DNA from: Tillus elongatus
Lineage: Eukaryota; Arthropoda; Insecta; Coleoptera; Cleridae
Direction of reading: 5' to 3'
Assembly (NCBI GenBank): GCA_964006375.1
Contig: OZ023265.1
Location: 156,218,547 to 156,282,546, forward strand
Length of the DNA stretch: 64,000 bases
The notes under the pieces: model-generated
What the model was told of the DNA's origin: nothing
The model's database searches: none
Seen by the model: the letters and a program-made list of their open reading frames with translations, nothing else
Program-made: the position numbers and the translations under genes
Part shown: positions 50,216-62,498 of the stretch, in pieces
Layout of the letters: the number at the start of each line of letters is the position of its first letter
How positions within the stretch are numbered: position 1 is the stretch's first letter

Positions 50216-50529
50216 TATTAATTTAAAATTAAAAAAATAATTAAAACGCAATATCTCTCAAATTTTCTAAGTGATTGAAACGAAAATTTAGAGATTAAAA
50301 GAACATATATAGACGTGGTTGCGTACCAATTTTCAAGCCGTTTGATCAAAGGAAAATAAAGTTATCCGAAATTAATTATATAATAATCGTCGACATCACT
50401 TCAGATTCTTTAATGCAATATCTACAATGTTGGACAAAGACAGATGACTTTATTTGTAATGCTATGCTGTTTAAATAAATCTTAGATAAAAATCTAAACA
50501 ATGGAAATTATTGCAAGATGTCATACTGG

Positions 50530-50610
50530 AAAACATTGTGAGAGATACCACAGGGCCGCTATCTCGGTGCAGGACCAGGTAGTATGTTGTCACGACTCAC
50601 GAGATCTAGT
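50530..50610. repeat. Repeat family C fragment
   Basis: Contains AGGTAGTATGTTGTCACGAC and a GAGATACCACAGGGCCGC segment related to 10673-10720. The hammerhead part is absent. Confidence 0.65.
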
Positions 50611-50614
50611 TTTT

Positions 50615-51545
50615 ATGTTTCTGAGCAGTCATCTGCTAATATTTAGCTGCTCCACAGCTCTCTTTGGACGTGATTCCTCAATTACTGACTTTTCATGTCG
50701 GAGCCCTGGACAGTCTGCCCAGTACACCTTGTGTTCGTTTCTGACCCAGGACATAATGGATCCCTTAGCAGTCCTCTTTGTCACGCGCAAAACAGGTTTT
50801 GGTTCCATAGTTCCATAAATGTTTCTGCTGACCTTCTCTTCGCGACTATCCTTTGACCCCCGAGTCACCCGACACCCAGATGAGGGTGACCTCATTCTGC
50901 CCAGGCAGATCGCTCGTCTCGTCTCGGCATTCACTTACCAGCCTGTAATTTATCCGTTGGCTACTTACGGTCTTAAGGGCTGCCTGTCTGTCTGTGGCTA
51001 TGAGGATCCGCTTGTTGTTGTAGCCCCTCCTCTTGTTATCTCGCATGCGGTGCAAGATGGCGTACATTTCGGCCTGAAAGACCGTTGCATGAGCTCCGAG
51101 GGAAATACTATGACTTACCCTTGGTCCTTCCGAATAAACACCTGCCCGCGCTCCACGCGCCCCGCTGATCTGTCCGTAAACCAGACTAGCGCGTCCCGTG
51201 GTAATCACTGCGTCTCCCCCCGCCATGTTTTGCGGTGGGAGATTTCCACTATATAATTGTGTTCCCTGCAGATTCGCGGGCTCGCGAAGTCTGACCTCAT
51301 TTCAACCATGGGCTCCTTCACGATCATCTGAATTTTGCAGTGGCCCCTGCAGCCTGGGCTGATCTTCAGTCTACCATTGCTGGCTAGTTTGTATAGTCCT
51401 AGCCTGGCCTTCCTCATGATAACTAAGTGTAGGGGGTGCAGATCCAGCAACGCGTCCATGGCGGCTGTAGGCGTTGCGAACGTATATACTTTTCCAACTT
51501 TTTGGCCTGCAGCCGCATTTGCAAATATGGCGCACGTGTAGTCGA
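50615..51545 (-). pseudogene. I-like LINE fragment with RNase H domain
   Basis: Minus strand. An upstream part reads AMDALLDLHPLHLVIMRKAR and RLGLYKLASNGRLKIS. The RNase H domain follows at about 51200-50850: GVYSEGPRVSHSISLGAHAT, FQAEMYAILH (Glu), ILIATDRQAALK (Asp) and VTLIWVSGDSGVKG (the usual HSG is DSG here). After a frameshift comes SIMSWVRNEHKVYWADCPGL, shared with the plus-strand remnant at 3790-4410. The copy ends at LNISR, before the zinc knuckle. The family probably encodes endonuclease-RT-RNase H. The RT itself is not in this piece. Confidence 0.82.
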
Positions 51546-51566
51546 ATATTCAAAGTAATACTTTTG

Positions 51567-51960
51567 TGAGGCTAGATGTATTCTCACCGACGCCAGGGAG
51601 CACTTTCACCTCACTATCCTAGAAAATTTGCCGAACCCCTGCCTTTCTGTAACGAGGGTAGGGATCTTTAGCGTGCCCAACATCACATGGACATGGAACC
51701 TACGGCTTTACGCCTCCTCCGAAGGGCGGAAAGTGCAGACATTCAACTTGCTCAAATACAATACCTCGGTTGATGTTAATGTTACAGTTTGTACTGAAAA
51801 AGTGAAAGGAGAACCCTGGGATCGAACCCTGTACCATTCGGTGCAGAGGCACACGTTCTTACCCCGGAAACACCAAGGCTCTCACATATAAAGTAATACG
51901 GCTATCGTAGCCAGCCTGCCACAAAATTGTGAGATGTACGACATGGTTGTCATCATTCGG
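51567..51960. repeat. Repeat family C carrying a SINE
   Basis: The left part has AGGCTAGATGTATTCTCACC and the right part has AAAGTAATACGGCTATCGTAG and GTGAGATGTACGACATGG. The middle, including the hammerhead, is replaced by SINE copy 3. Confidence 0.7.
51591..51890 (-). mobile_element. tRNA-derived SINE, copy 3
   Basis: Minus strand. A tRNA-like head (GAGCCTTGGTGTTTCCGGGG) has a consensus B box, GGGTTCGATCCCAGG (about 51810-51826). The shared body ends with the complement of AATTTGCCGAACCCCTGCC. The 3' tail is shortened compared with 6693-7056. The well-conserved B box suggests a functional RNA polymerase III promoter at the time of insertion. Confidence 0.78.
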
Positions 51961-54297
51961 CATTAGTGAATTTAGCGGTTTGAAGATTCGTTCTTCTGAA
52001 TGTTCATCAAATTATTAAAAAACGTTTACTGTAAAACCAACAAGAAAAAAATTGCCACTAAAGCATCTATCGCTTCTGTGAGCAAAAGCGAGAATGAAGA
52101 TTCGGGTTTGTCAACTCGTTCGTCTACCACATGAAAAGTTATCTGTAAAGTTGCTGGTAATCACACACATAAGATACATCTGACTGAATAAAAAAAATAA
52201 AAAAAATAAGCACTATCGTACGCGCCGTTTGTTTGCTGATTGGGGTCATCAACAATCGGATGGCCCAAGCAACAAATTAAGGCATGTTAACCAGTACTCG
52301 AGTCCAAATAACCTAACCAAGTTGTAATTTAGTAATAATTAACCAAAATGTTGCCTTAATTGTCATAATGACTACAAATTTGGAAATGCGGTTCCGAACT
52401 AGCTTATTTTTGACTATTAAAATTACTCCAAAGTCAGTAACTTACAAGTAACGAAATTAGAAAAAAATTGGTTTAATTTTACTCATAAAATATACTTGAA
52501 TATACTTTTGTGTTTCAATTCCAGAGTTGATAATTTTTAGGTCGAAGTGTGCCCTAAATTGGACTGAAAATCGACTACTAAGCCCAGATACCTGAAATAC
52601 CTACTCTAAGGTAATTTCTTACCTAATATTCACCTGCAATATGTCTCTGTGGTATAGTAAATTGGAGGTCTTCTTATGAAGTCCAGCTTACATATATATT
52701 ACCAATTTCATTGCAATACAACACAGGAAATATTTTGGGCACTGAGCTAACCTAAAATGGCTTTCTGATCGGCTATAAAGTCATAATTACTGCAGAAATG
52801 GTCTTCCAAGTCAAATTGCCTACCTTCAAGTTGAAAATACCCATAAAATCTGACTTGAAATAAAAATTGTCCTCAAAGTTCAAAGTGTACAGCAGTGAAA
52901 TACATTTGTGAATCTTAAAGGTGTGTCAGTTGATAAACTTCATCAATAAGAGTTTATTCTTGTTGTTAATGTGTGTGCACCAGTAACAAATATAGTGTTA
53001 CAATGCCCCTTTGAAACCAAAAAAAGTTTACATACTACAAACTATTAAAGAGTAGTAAAGAATGCTCACAGAAAAATAGTGATAGGGGCTGATCATTCAA
53101 AGTGGCTTACATCAAATCAGCACGTTTCCCTCTTCAATATAAAACATCCATTTTCATGCCAAATGGAGTGAAGCAGTGGCAACAGGGTCAGCTGTCATGT
53201 TTATGTTTATTTACTTATTTTATTTTGTTTCTATTTTCTATTAATGTCTATATATTATGGAATCAAAGACCAAAAGCGCTGTATAATCATTCCTATATGT
53301 CTCTCGGCTGTGCACGGATATAAGTAATATATATTTCTATACACGAAAATGTTTCATTTCTAATAAATTCAAACAAAATTCGTTTACCATATAGTTGAAA
53401 TTCTCATAATAGAACAAAATGCCTTCAAAGTTTGGTTAGTTTGCCCTGTCATTAGGAATTGTGGCTTATAGGTAAAAAAATAGGACAAAATTAACTTTAA
53501 GGTCAATAATGTTAGAAGCGCAGCCATATTAAATTAATTTTGCGGTATCCATCTTAATTGTATTGGAAAATGAAAAATATTTTTTTGTTAAACATAGTGT
53601 AACCAAATTTTAGTTCGATAAAAACATTAAATAATGATTGTATACCATGACGACAAGATAGTTTTGTGTTGTTTACATCACCAATCCTCCAAAATCAGAA
53701 TTTCAAGAATTTTAAATATTTTTTTAATTTTCATTAATTTTATCTTTTATACGGGCGCTCGATTTTTATCAAAGTATCATCATCATGTTAACAGAAAAAA
53801 ACATAACCGCAGTGGGTTTTGTCTTTATGCAGTGCGAATCACCTTTATCATTGTTGCAAATATTTGAAGTAAGTTCTTTGATCATTCAAAATGTCATTTT
53901 TTGACAAAGATGGACAATATATATACTACTCTACTGTTTGTTTATACATACATAACCGCAGATCCTGCAGAACCGGATAATGTCACATGCGTAGTTCGTT
54001 GTTAAGAACGTCACGGCACTCGGCGCCTAGATGTCAGATTCAAGTAAAGCGTAGCACATATTTACCAATATATTACGTCCATTGGCCCAATGTTGAAAGA
54101 AAATGCCCTAAATATAACTAAAACGCCTAGGTTGAAACGCCTTGCTGGACCTATTATCGACTTCCATATTACTTTGACTTTATTCCCCACCTTGGTAATA
54201 TAGACTTAAATTTTACTTGAAAATGACCTTTGGTCGCCGACCTATTGGTAGGGCGATTTTTCGTCAATTTGACTTTAAATGTTGCTTGGGAAGGAAT
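51961..54297. other. Longest stretch without recognised elements
   Basis: About 2.3 kb of AT-rich intron between cyclase exons A and B. Short ORFs near 53100 and 53630 show no domain. Nothing was identified in it. Confidence 0.5.
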
Positions 54298-56033
54298 ATG
54301 GGTCGAGTGTTACATCATTTGAAAGCCCTTTCTTTTCTGAATTCAACACACCAATTTTTTTAGAAGTTTTATCAACTCGTTTAAAAATTATCCACAGTTG
54401 GAGTTGCAAGAACGTATTTCATTCATTGTGATAGGAAATGCAGTCAATTTTTCTTTAAAAAAACTAATAAACAAAACCAAAACATTCAAAAATATTTATT
54501 CAGTTAAGTAAGTGTTCAAATTGTTGACCACCAGCTTCCATATAAAAGTACAAATTTTGTTCAAAACGAGGTCTGATATTCTGGAGCATTTGTGAAGTCA
54601 TTAGACGGCATTCTTCCACAATGCTTTGTCGTAATTTTTCCACATTCCACACATTCCGGTTCTGTTGCGTACATTCTACTCTTTAAATGGCACCATAGAA
54701 AGAAGTCTAAAGGAGTTAAATCCAGTGATCTAGGGGGCCACTCAATAGCACCTCTACGCCCAATTCATTGTCCTGGAAACTCTCTGTTCAAAAACTCTCT
54801 AACAAGTTGTGAAAAATAAGAAGGAGCTCTATCTTGTTGAAACACTAATTGATTTTCTTGATAGCGATCATCATTTCAAAAATGTCAATTAGTAGAGGGT
54901 AAACGATATCTTCGAGTAACTACAAATACGTTTCGCCACTCAAATTGCCATCAAGAAAAATTGGTCCGATTAAACGGTCTCCAAAAACGCCAGTCCAGAC
55001 ATTCAATTTCTGTAGAGTTTGAGTGTGGACTTCGTGAAAATTTCTTGGATTATTATCTGCCCAATAACGACAATTATGACGATTGGCTGTAGCGTTTAAT
55101 AAAAACGTAAACTCGTCTGAAAAACAGATATTGAACAGAAAGTTTCCGTTATCAGCTATTCGTGCAGTCATAACTTCACAAAACTCCAGCCGCCGATCAA
55201 AATCATCTTCATTCAGTTGTTGTACAAGATGAATTTTATACGAGTGAAATTTATGGTGCTTCATTATTCGCTGAATAGTTCTTCTTTTGATGTTTGAAAC
55301 AGTGGCCAATTTTCTCGTGCTCAAAGTTGGGTCTGCAGCAATTTGTCCTAAAACTTCAATCTCAGTAGTCTCATTTCTTACAAGAAATTCACGTTAAGGA
55401 TCCCGTTTTTTGTTGTCTACTTAACCACTTTGTCGAAACTTTGCAACTAACTCCAAAATGTATATTCATGTTTGTTAGGATGTCGTTCATTAAACAAATT
55501 TGCGGTACGGTTGGCCCAGTCATGGCTTTTTAAAAAAAGAGTAATTATTTCAACTCTTTCTTCTACAGAATACACCATTGTGAAATTAATTTTCGGTAGT
55601 ACTATCAAGTATCAAACCGACCGATAAACTGAAATAATAAACCGCATTTCTCTCATTCCGATAAGAAATGTTCTGATACTCAATTTTTTGTTTACAAACC
55701 AACAAAACATTGACTATCAGCACATTTCTTATCTGAATGAGTGAAGTGCGTTTTTTCATCTTCAACTGTAAATAATTTTTAAACGAGTTGATAAAACTTC
55801 CAAAAAAATTAGTGTGCTGAACTCAGAAAAGTAAGAGCTTTCAAATGATGTAACACTCGATCCATTTTCCATATTTAAAATATAAGGGTTGTTATCACCA
55901 CCCTTAAGGGGTTGATGTGACAAAGTTGAGTTTTATGTGACAACATGTCCCCCTCAATATTAAAATTGACGTGTTTCAGCGTTTCTTAAAAAAAAATTTC
56001 TCTGGACGCAAATCGGTGTGTTTCGTTTTCAAT
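54298..56033. mobile_element. Mariner-like element M3, copy b
   Basis: Inverse orientation to copy a. The right arm contains ACAAAGTTGAGTTTTATGTG and TTCGTTTTCAATGCGCAACC (56014-56033). The left arm is shortened and begins near ATATGGGTCGAGTG (54298). The arms are complementary to each other over about 140 bp. A related terminal segment lies just outside at 56098-56133. Confidence 0.82.
54500..55578 (-). pseudogene. M3 transposase, copy b
   Basis: It starts MVYSVEERVEIITLFLKSHD at 55578. From 55324 an open frame encodes STRKLATVSNIKRRTIQRIM, ICFSDEFTFLLNATANRHN (first Asp), WTGVFGDRLIGPIFLDGNLS and GETYL. After a break the second and third catalytic regions appear in other frames (LVFQQDRAPSYFSQ, then PSRSLDLTPLDFFLW-like), and it ends with the QQFEHLLN-type tail. 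Inactive. Confidence 0.82.
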
Positions 56034-56395
56034 GCGCAACCCTAAATGTGTATATGTGTGTTTGATTTTTAAACAAATATTCTGCAACTAGTTCGAGCTG
56101 TTTCGTTTTCAGTGTGCCACCCTATATTGTATGTTCATAAAACCATAAACCATAGGTTAGCATTAATTTTTAAAAATTAAATAACTAAAGAAGATAAACT
56201 ACTATAATAAACCACCTCTTGGGATAAAGACGCTGAGTAATTTTTATAATCAATATAAATGAATTTGATATTTGTTCTGTCGTAAAAAAATAAGTTCTGG
56301 GACAAAAAACACGCAATGAATATGCAAACAAGTGAACCCAGTCAACAATCCAAACACATTTGAATATAAATGGATATTACCATAAAATATCTTAC

Positions 56396-56507
56396 CTCAG
56401 CAAGCTTGTCGAATCTCGCAAACAATTCGTTCAGCATTTTTACTAATTCTTGTGCCGAATAAGTTGAAGATATGGCTGTAAATCCGACGATATCTGCATA
56501 TAAAATA
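56396..56507 (-). CDS. Adenylate cyclase exon A (start of C1a catalytic domain)
   Basis: A 112-nt minus-strand exon. A TTTTATTTTTCAG acceptor precedes 56507 and GTAAG follows 56396. Its first base completes a codon from an upstream exon (probably Ser of the usual 'VSILFAD'). It then encodes [20 protein letters not shown] and [17 protein letters not shown], ending in phase 0. ILYAD carries the first metal-binding Asp of class III cyclases. [20 protein letters not shown] is the matching ADCY3 stretch as I recall it. The upstream exon was not found up to 64000, so it probably lies beyond the window. Frame intact. Confidence 0.95.
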
Positions 56508-56953
56508 CTGAAAAATAAAAGAAAAGATTAGATGTAGATTAGCCAACCAACAATTTTCGACAGTCGTAAATTTTCCTCTTTATATTTTAGAGGTAATAGA
56601 AACACTACTTCTTAGTTGTAATTTTAAATAAATTGAATAATTGTATAATATGGAACATAGGAGAACTCATTTAAGTGCTGGAATTAAGTGACGGGAGGGT
56701 CTAAATTTGACAAGACTAATGTTTTTGCATGTACGTATTACCCATACTAAAATAACAACCCCACATCCTTAGTTATATAATAGATGGTATTACGGAAATG
56801 GATATCCAGGAACAATGCTAACATTCCAATCTAATCCAAAGTTTGGGAATTAACATATTAAATTTATCCAGTCTCTCAGAGGGATTAAGGAAATTAGGGT
56901 TTATGAATATTATGCCTCGAATAGTCGAAATTCAAAATAAATTGAGGGTTATA

Positions 56954-56958
<5 letters not shown>
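56508..56958. other. Intron sequence upstream of exon A
   Basis: AT-rich, no recognised feature except the exon A acceptor tract. Confidence 0.5.

Positions 56959-57023
<65 letters not shown>
56959..57023. repeat. (TA)n array
   Basis: About 65 bp of TA. It is followed by a family C-like hint: GACAGACTGGTTTCGTCCTCG at 57032-57052 resembles the GAAAC side of a hammerhead, but no full core is present. Confidence 0.9.
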
Positions 57024-57024
<1 letters not shown>

Positions 57025-57128
57025 CAGGAGAGACAGACTGGTTTCGTCCTCGTTAGGACACATCAGTATGTGATTTATATGCTCCAGCAAGTCGGCCTCA
57101 AATAATACATGCCCATGCTCATTGCATA

Positions 57129-58712
57129 TATGGGGTGGCGCATTGAAAACGAAACAGACCGATTTCCGTGCAGAGAATTTTTTTTCTGAGAAACGCTGAA
57201 ACACGCCAATTTTAATATTGAGGGGGACATGTTTTGACATAAAACTCAACTTTGTCACATCAACCCCTTAAGGGTGGTGATAAAAACCCTTATATTTTAA
57301 ATAGGGAACATGGGTGGAGTGTTACACCGTTTGAAAGCTCTTTCTTTTTGGATTCAGCACACTAATTTTTTGAAGTTTTATTAACTCGTTTAAAAATTAT
57401 TCACAGTTGAAGATGCAAAAACGCAGTTCACTCATTGCAATAAGAAATGTGCTGATAGTCAATGTTTTGTTGGTTTATAAACAAAAAATTGACTATCAGA
57501 ACATTTTTTATCGGAATGAGAGAAATGCGATTTACTATTTACAAAATTTCGACAAAGTGGTTCAGTAGCCAACAAAAAACGGGATTCTTAACGTGAATTT
57601 TCGGTTAGAAATGAGACTACTGAGATTGAAGTTTTGGGACAAATTAGTGCAGACCCAACTTTGAGCACGAGAAAATTGGCCACTGTTTCAAACATCAAAA
57701 GAAGAATTATTCAGCGAATATTGACGCATCATAAATTTCACCCGTATAAAATTCATCTTGTACAACAATTGAATGAAGATGATTTTGATCGGCGGCTGGA
57801 GTTTTGTGAAGTTATGACTGCACGAATAGCTGATAACGGGAACTTTCTGTTCAATATCTGGTTTTCAGACGAGTGTACGTTTTTATTGAACTCTACAGTC
57901 AATCGTCATAATTATCGTTATTGGGCAGATAATAATCCAAGAAATTTTCAGGAAGTCCACACTTAAACTCCACAGAAATTCAATGTCTGGACTGGCATTT
58001 TTGGAGACCGTTTAATCGAACCAATTTTTCTTGATGGCAATTTGAGTGGCGAAACGTATTTGAAGTTACTAGAAGATATCGTTTACCCTCTACTAATTGA
58101 CATTGTTGAAAATGGTAATCGCTATCAAGAAAATTAATTAGTGTTTCAACAAAATGGAGCCCCTCCGCATTTTTTACAACGTGTTAGGAAGTTTTTGAAC
58201 AGAGAGTTTCCAGGACAATGGATTGGGCGTAGAGGTGCTATTGAGTGCCCCCCTGGATCACCGGATTTAAGTCCTTTAGACTTCTTTCTATGGGACAATT
58301 TAAAGAGTAGAAGTTACGCAACAGAACTCAAGTCTCTGGAAGAATTACGACGACGCATTGTTGAAGAATGCCGTCTAATAACTTCACAAATGCTCCAGAA
58401 TGTCAGAGCTTGTTTTGAACAAAATTTGTACTTGTGTATGGAAGCTGGTGGTCAACAATTTGAACACTTACTTAACTGAATATACATTTTTAAACGTTTA
58501 GTTTTGTTTTTTGTTTTGTTTTTTTAACTAAAAATTGACTAACTGCGAATATATTTTAAACGAGTTGATAAAACTTCCAAAAAAATTAGTGTGCTGAATT
58601 CAGAAAAGAAGAGTGGCTGGTGTGACAAAGTTGAGTTTTATGTCAAAACATGTCCCCCTCAATATTAAAATTGACCTGTTTCAGCGTTTCTTAAAAAAAA
58701 ATTCTCTGGACG
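57129..58712. mobile_element. Mariner-like element M3, copy c
   Basis: The left end is GGGGTGGCGCATTGAAAACG (57130-57149). The right end is CTCTGGACGCAAATCG with arms complementary to the left (AAACTCAACTTTGTCACATC). A segment covering the transposase start is deleted at about 57540. Confidence 0.85.
57545..58479 (+). pseudogene. M3 transposase, copy c
   Basis: The N-terminal quarter is deleted. From 57634 it reads STRKLATVSNIKRRIIQRIL and WFSDECTFLLNSTVNRHN (first Asp). A TAA follows near 57965, then GPIFLDGNLSGETYL-like sequence and a second TAA at 58137. Then comes FQQNGAPPHFLQRVRKFLNR, where the second catalytic Asp is Asn, and PPGSPDLSPLDFFLW (third Asp), ending GGQQFEHLLN. There are 41 residues between positions two and three. 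The Asp-to-Asn change alone would abolish catalysis. Confidence 0.88.
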
Positions 58713-58797
58713 CAAATCGCCTCTCTAGACTTGATTAGGAAACTACATTTTAAAATATTGATGGAGCAAAAATGTTAGAGTGGTAAAAAAAACCTAA

Positions 58798-59400
<603 letters not shown>

Positions 59401-59408
59401 CAATGTTT

Positions 59409-59410
<2 letters not shown>

Positions 59411-59498
<88 letters not shown>
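59411..59498. repeat. (TA)n array cutting a hammerhead-bearing repeat
   Basis: About 88 bp of TA. On the minus strand the flanking sequence is ATTCATCCTCTGAT, the start of a type A hammerhead, which stops at the array. Confidence 0.9.
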
Positions 59499-59503
<5 letters not shown>

Positions 59504-60089
59504 GATGAATAATTGTAAATATCATATCCACAACTCCATTTAAATTTTTCTGTGGGTAGTCGGTCACTAACGATTTAGGGAGGTTCAGCGACACCAAAAT
59601 TAACATATTTCGTTTGGCGGAAATATCTGTATTCTTTTAATATCTATCGGACGTGCTTACGCCGGTGTTTTTTGTAAGGTAGTCTATCAGGTGGCGGAGC
59701 GAGATTCATACATTTTTATTATTACTATATTTAGCAACATATACACTTTCGAAGGCGTTTAGCTGTCCTGGTTGTCAAACATTTTTTATTAATGTTAGAT
59801 TCTCCTCATCAACGTGGTGATTATGATGCCAAATATGTAGGGTGACAGAAGATCTATTGTACCGTATCCTAATCGTGCTAAATGTTCTTTGAATCTAATT
59901 CTAATATATCTTTTTGTTCGTCCGACATATTTGAGATCACAGTTTTTACAACTTATTTAATGAAGTCCCTACATTTTGGCCGTACTATCTTTTGGGTTAC
60001 CTGGCAAGTTTTTAAAGTATTTTTTGCCGAAAATGTTAGTTGCAAATTGGCCTTTGAAAAAGTGCTGGACAAGCTAAACGCCTTCGAAA

Positions 60090-60090
<1 letters not shown>
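59499..60090 (-). mobile_element. Penelope-like element, GIY-YIG remnant (minus)
   Basis: Minus-strand remnants of the 47505-48905 family. They include a NLPGNPKDSTAKM segment (near 59985), CKNCDLKYVGRTKRYIRIRF, FKEHLARLGY, HHVDEENLTLIKNV and GQLNAFESVYVAKYSNN, then the 3' UTR to the truncated terminal repeat. Stops and frameshifts are frequent. At about 60050 it switches to a plus-oriented fragment of the same family (GCTAAACGCCTTCGAAAGTA). This continues at 62220 beyond a mariner insertion. Confidence 0.78.

Positions 60091-60162
<72 letters not shown>
60091..60162. repeat. (TA)n array, left of mariner in Penelope
   Basis: About 72 bp of TA, from Penelope sequence directly to the mariner terminus CAGTGTGTCC. 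Confidence 0.95.
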
Positions 60163-60165
<3 letters not shown>

Positions 60166-62139
60166 TGTGTCCACGGATTGAGTTTGGGTAAGGTATAAGT
60201 GACAAACAAATTTTGAATTAGATTATGATATTCTGGGAATCGCTCCTGCTTGGTCTTAAACTAAGATGTTAAGGAAATGAACAAAATCAATTAATATACA
60301 GGCTGGTTTAGAACTTATTTAATTAAATGTGTTACGAGTAAACTACCTTCGTTTATAAAGATACCGCAAAAAGTTATAAACAAAACTTGTTTAGAATTAA
60401 AATGTATGACAGGAATTCAATTTTCAGCCAGATCAGCCTATTTTGAATTTTCAACTAAATTATTAACATTTTTTTCCTATCAACATAAAGCTTTTTATTT
60501 GTAGTTTTCTTAACGCAGGTGCGCAAAGTAAGTAACCATGCAATGTTAAATAATAATTAATTAGTAAAATACAAAAAGCTTATTGCTAACAGAAATCAAA
60601 ACGAACAACGAAAAATAAAGAAGCTATTTAAATGTGCTGCCACCAACCGATACACATAACTCAGCCCGTTTAGTAAATGCTTTGTAGGCATTTTGAATAT
60701 GTTAAATTGGAATACCGTCAACTGCCTCTCTCAACCTCAGTCCCAACAAATCAAGATTGTTGTTTAATGGAGCCGCGTAGACTTTTTGTTTAAGATAGCC
60801 CCATAAATAAAAGTCCATTACGGTATGATAGGGACTTCTGGGAGGCCAAGTTATTGGCCCATATCGACCAATCCACCGCCCAGGAAATTCGCGATCTAAC
60901 CATTCCCTAGAAAGTATGCTGTTTGTCCATCTTCTAGTGACATGTTATGCAAATGGTCTTGAAGAATATTTTCCAGCATTTCCAGATAACTGCACTGGTT
61001 CATATTCCACTCAAAAAATATGGCCCAATTACCCGAGAGTAAAAAACAGCACACCACACGTTTCCTTTTTATGGCATTGTCTTCTGCAATTAACTCTATA
61101 ATTTTGATTCCCTATAGACCAATCCCGTGCATTTTGGGAATTTACCACCCCATTAGTAGTGAAAGTGGATTCGTCCGAAAAATAATACTTCTGCCAAAAT
61201 TGTTATTTTGTAGATACTGCTCATCGTATCATAAACATAAATCGAATCGTTTTGACTCGTCATTTTCTTCCAAAATGTGCTTAAGTTTTGCTTTGAAAGG
61301 TTTCACCTTGTTGGTACGATAAATGTGTTTCAAATCCGATTTGCTTATAATGCCAATTTCTAGTGCCCTTCTTCTTAATGATAATTTAGGAAAACGACTA
61401 ACAGAATCCATAGCTAATGCAGCTGTAGCATTGTCTTCTTCATTTAAGTCGGATTTTGTCTTCTTAACATTTAAAACACTCCCAGTACGCATACATTTTG
61501 TAACAATTTTTTTTACACCAGTAGCGGAATCCGAATAATTTGGCCAGCGTTCAAGGAATTTTCTTATCACTCCCTGATAAGAATGTTCTTCACCCAAACT
61601 ATAGCACTGCACAATAAACACTTTTTGTTTTGTTGCTAACATTTTTAAATAGAGAAGCTTGCCGTTCGTGAGAAATAAAATTAACGTTTCAGTTTTCCAA
61701 ATAAGTAGAATCCTGGGAAACGAACAACAAGGCAGAGCTCAAGTAGCCATGCAACTCGCATATTATTGCTTCGAATGTCCAATTGTGCGTTTACTTTACC
61801 TTTTTATTGGTTAAGATGAAAGCAAACCTACCCCAAGTTTATGTGTGGTAAAGACTTTACAGCTTCAAATATTTTTTAAAGTACACCTAATCACAAAAGC
61901 CGTCGAACGTCATTTAAATAAATTCGCAGCTAAAAAAATTCATAATAGGCTGATTTGTTTGAAAATTGAGAGCCTGTCATAAGTTTTAATTATAAACAAT
62001 TTTTGTTAATAACTTTTTGCAGTATCTTCATAAACGAAGGTAGTTTACTCCTAATAAATTTCATTACATCAGTTATAAACCAGCCTGTATATTAATTGAT
62101 TTTGTTCATTTTCTCAACATCTCAGTTTAAAACAAAGCA

Positions 62140-62141
<2 letters not shown>
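60163..62141. mobile_element. Mariner-like element nested in a Penelope element
   Basis: The left end is CAGTGTGTCCACGGATTGAG. From about 60250 the left arm is complementary to the right arm ending near 62141: AATATACAGGCTGGTTT, ACTACCTTCGTTTATAAAGA and further, over about 230 bp. The right terminus lacks the outermost ~90 bp present on the left. Flanking Penelope sequence is interrupted between TTCGAAAGTA and TATTGCTAAATATAG, an exact insertion at TA. Confidence 0.85.
60624..61642 (-). pseudogene. Mariner-like transposase, internally deleted
   Basis: It begins MLATKQKVFIVQCYSLGEEH (helix-turn-helix of the insect 'DUF4817' type) and runs open to about 61229 with LKHIYRTNKVKPFKAKLKHI. Then frameshifts occur, with remnants of NGVVNSQNARDWSIGNQNYR and YLEMLENILQ. 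The segment with the second catalytic Asp (QQDGAPPH in relatives) is deleted. It resumes at FPGRWIGRYGPITWPPRSP and MDFYLWGYLKQKVYA, ending at a TAG at 60624. Inactive. Confidence 0.85.

Positions 62142-62219
<78 letters not shown>
62142..62219. repeat. (TA)n array, right of mariner
   Basis: About 78 bp of TA between the mariner right arm and resumed Penelope sequence. Confidence 0.95.
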
Positions 62220-62223
<4 letters not shown>

Positions 62224-62440
62224 TGCTAAATATAGTAATAACAAAAAGGGCCTCAATCTCGCTCCGCCGCCTATGGGTAGTCTCCTTATAGATTACTTTA
62301 CAAAAAATACCGGCAGAACCACATCCGATACATAATGAAAGAATTTAGATATTTCCACCAAACGAAATACGTTAATTTTCGTGCCGTTGAACCTCCCCAA
62401 ATCATTAGTGGCCGACTACTTGTAGAAAAATAGTAATAAA
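62220..62440 (+). pseudogene. Penelope-like C-terminus, resumed after mariner insertion
   Basis: Reads KYSNNKKGLNLAPPPMGSLL and IDYFTKNTGRTTSDT, matching the end of the 47874-48790 ORF (NVAPPPITSHLIDCF). The 3' UTR includes CGTTGAACCTCCCCAAATCA. It ends at a short TA/CA tract. Confidence 0.75.
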
Positions 62441-62449
62441 GTGATGGAT

Positions 62450-62475
62450 TATATATATATATATACACACACACG
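62450..62475. repeat. Short (TA)n(CA)n tract
   Basis: About 16 bp TA followed by about 10 bp CA. Confidence 0.85.
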
Positions 62476-62498
62476 GTATCTGTGGTGAACATTAGTAC

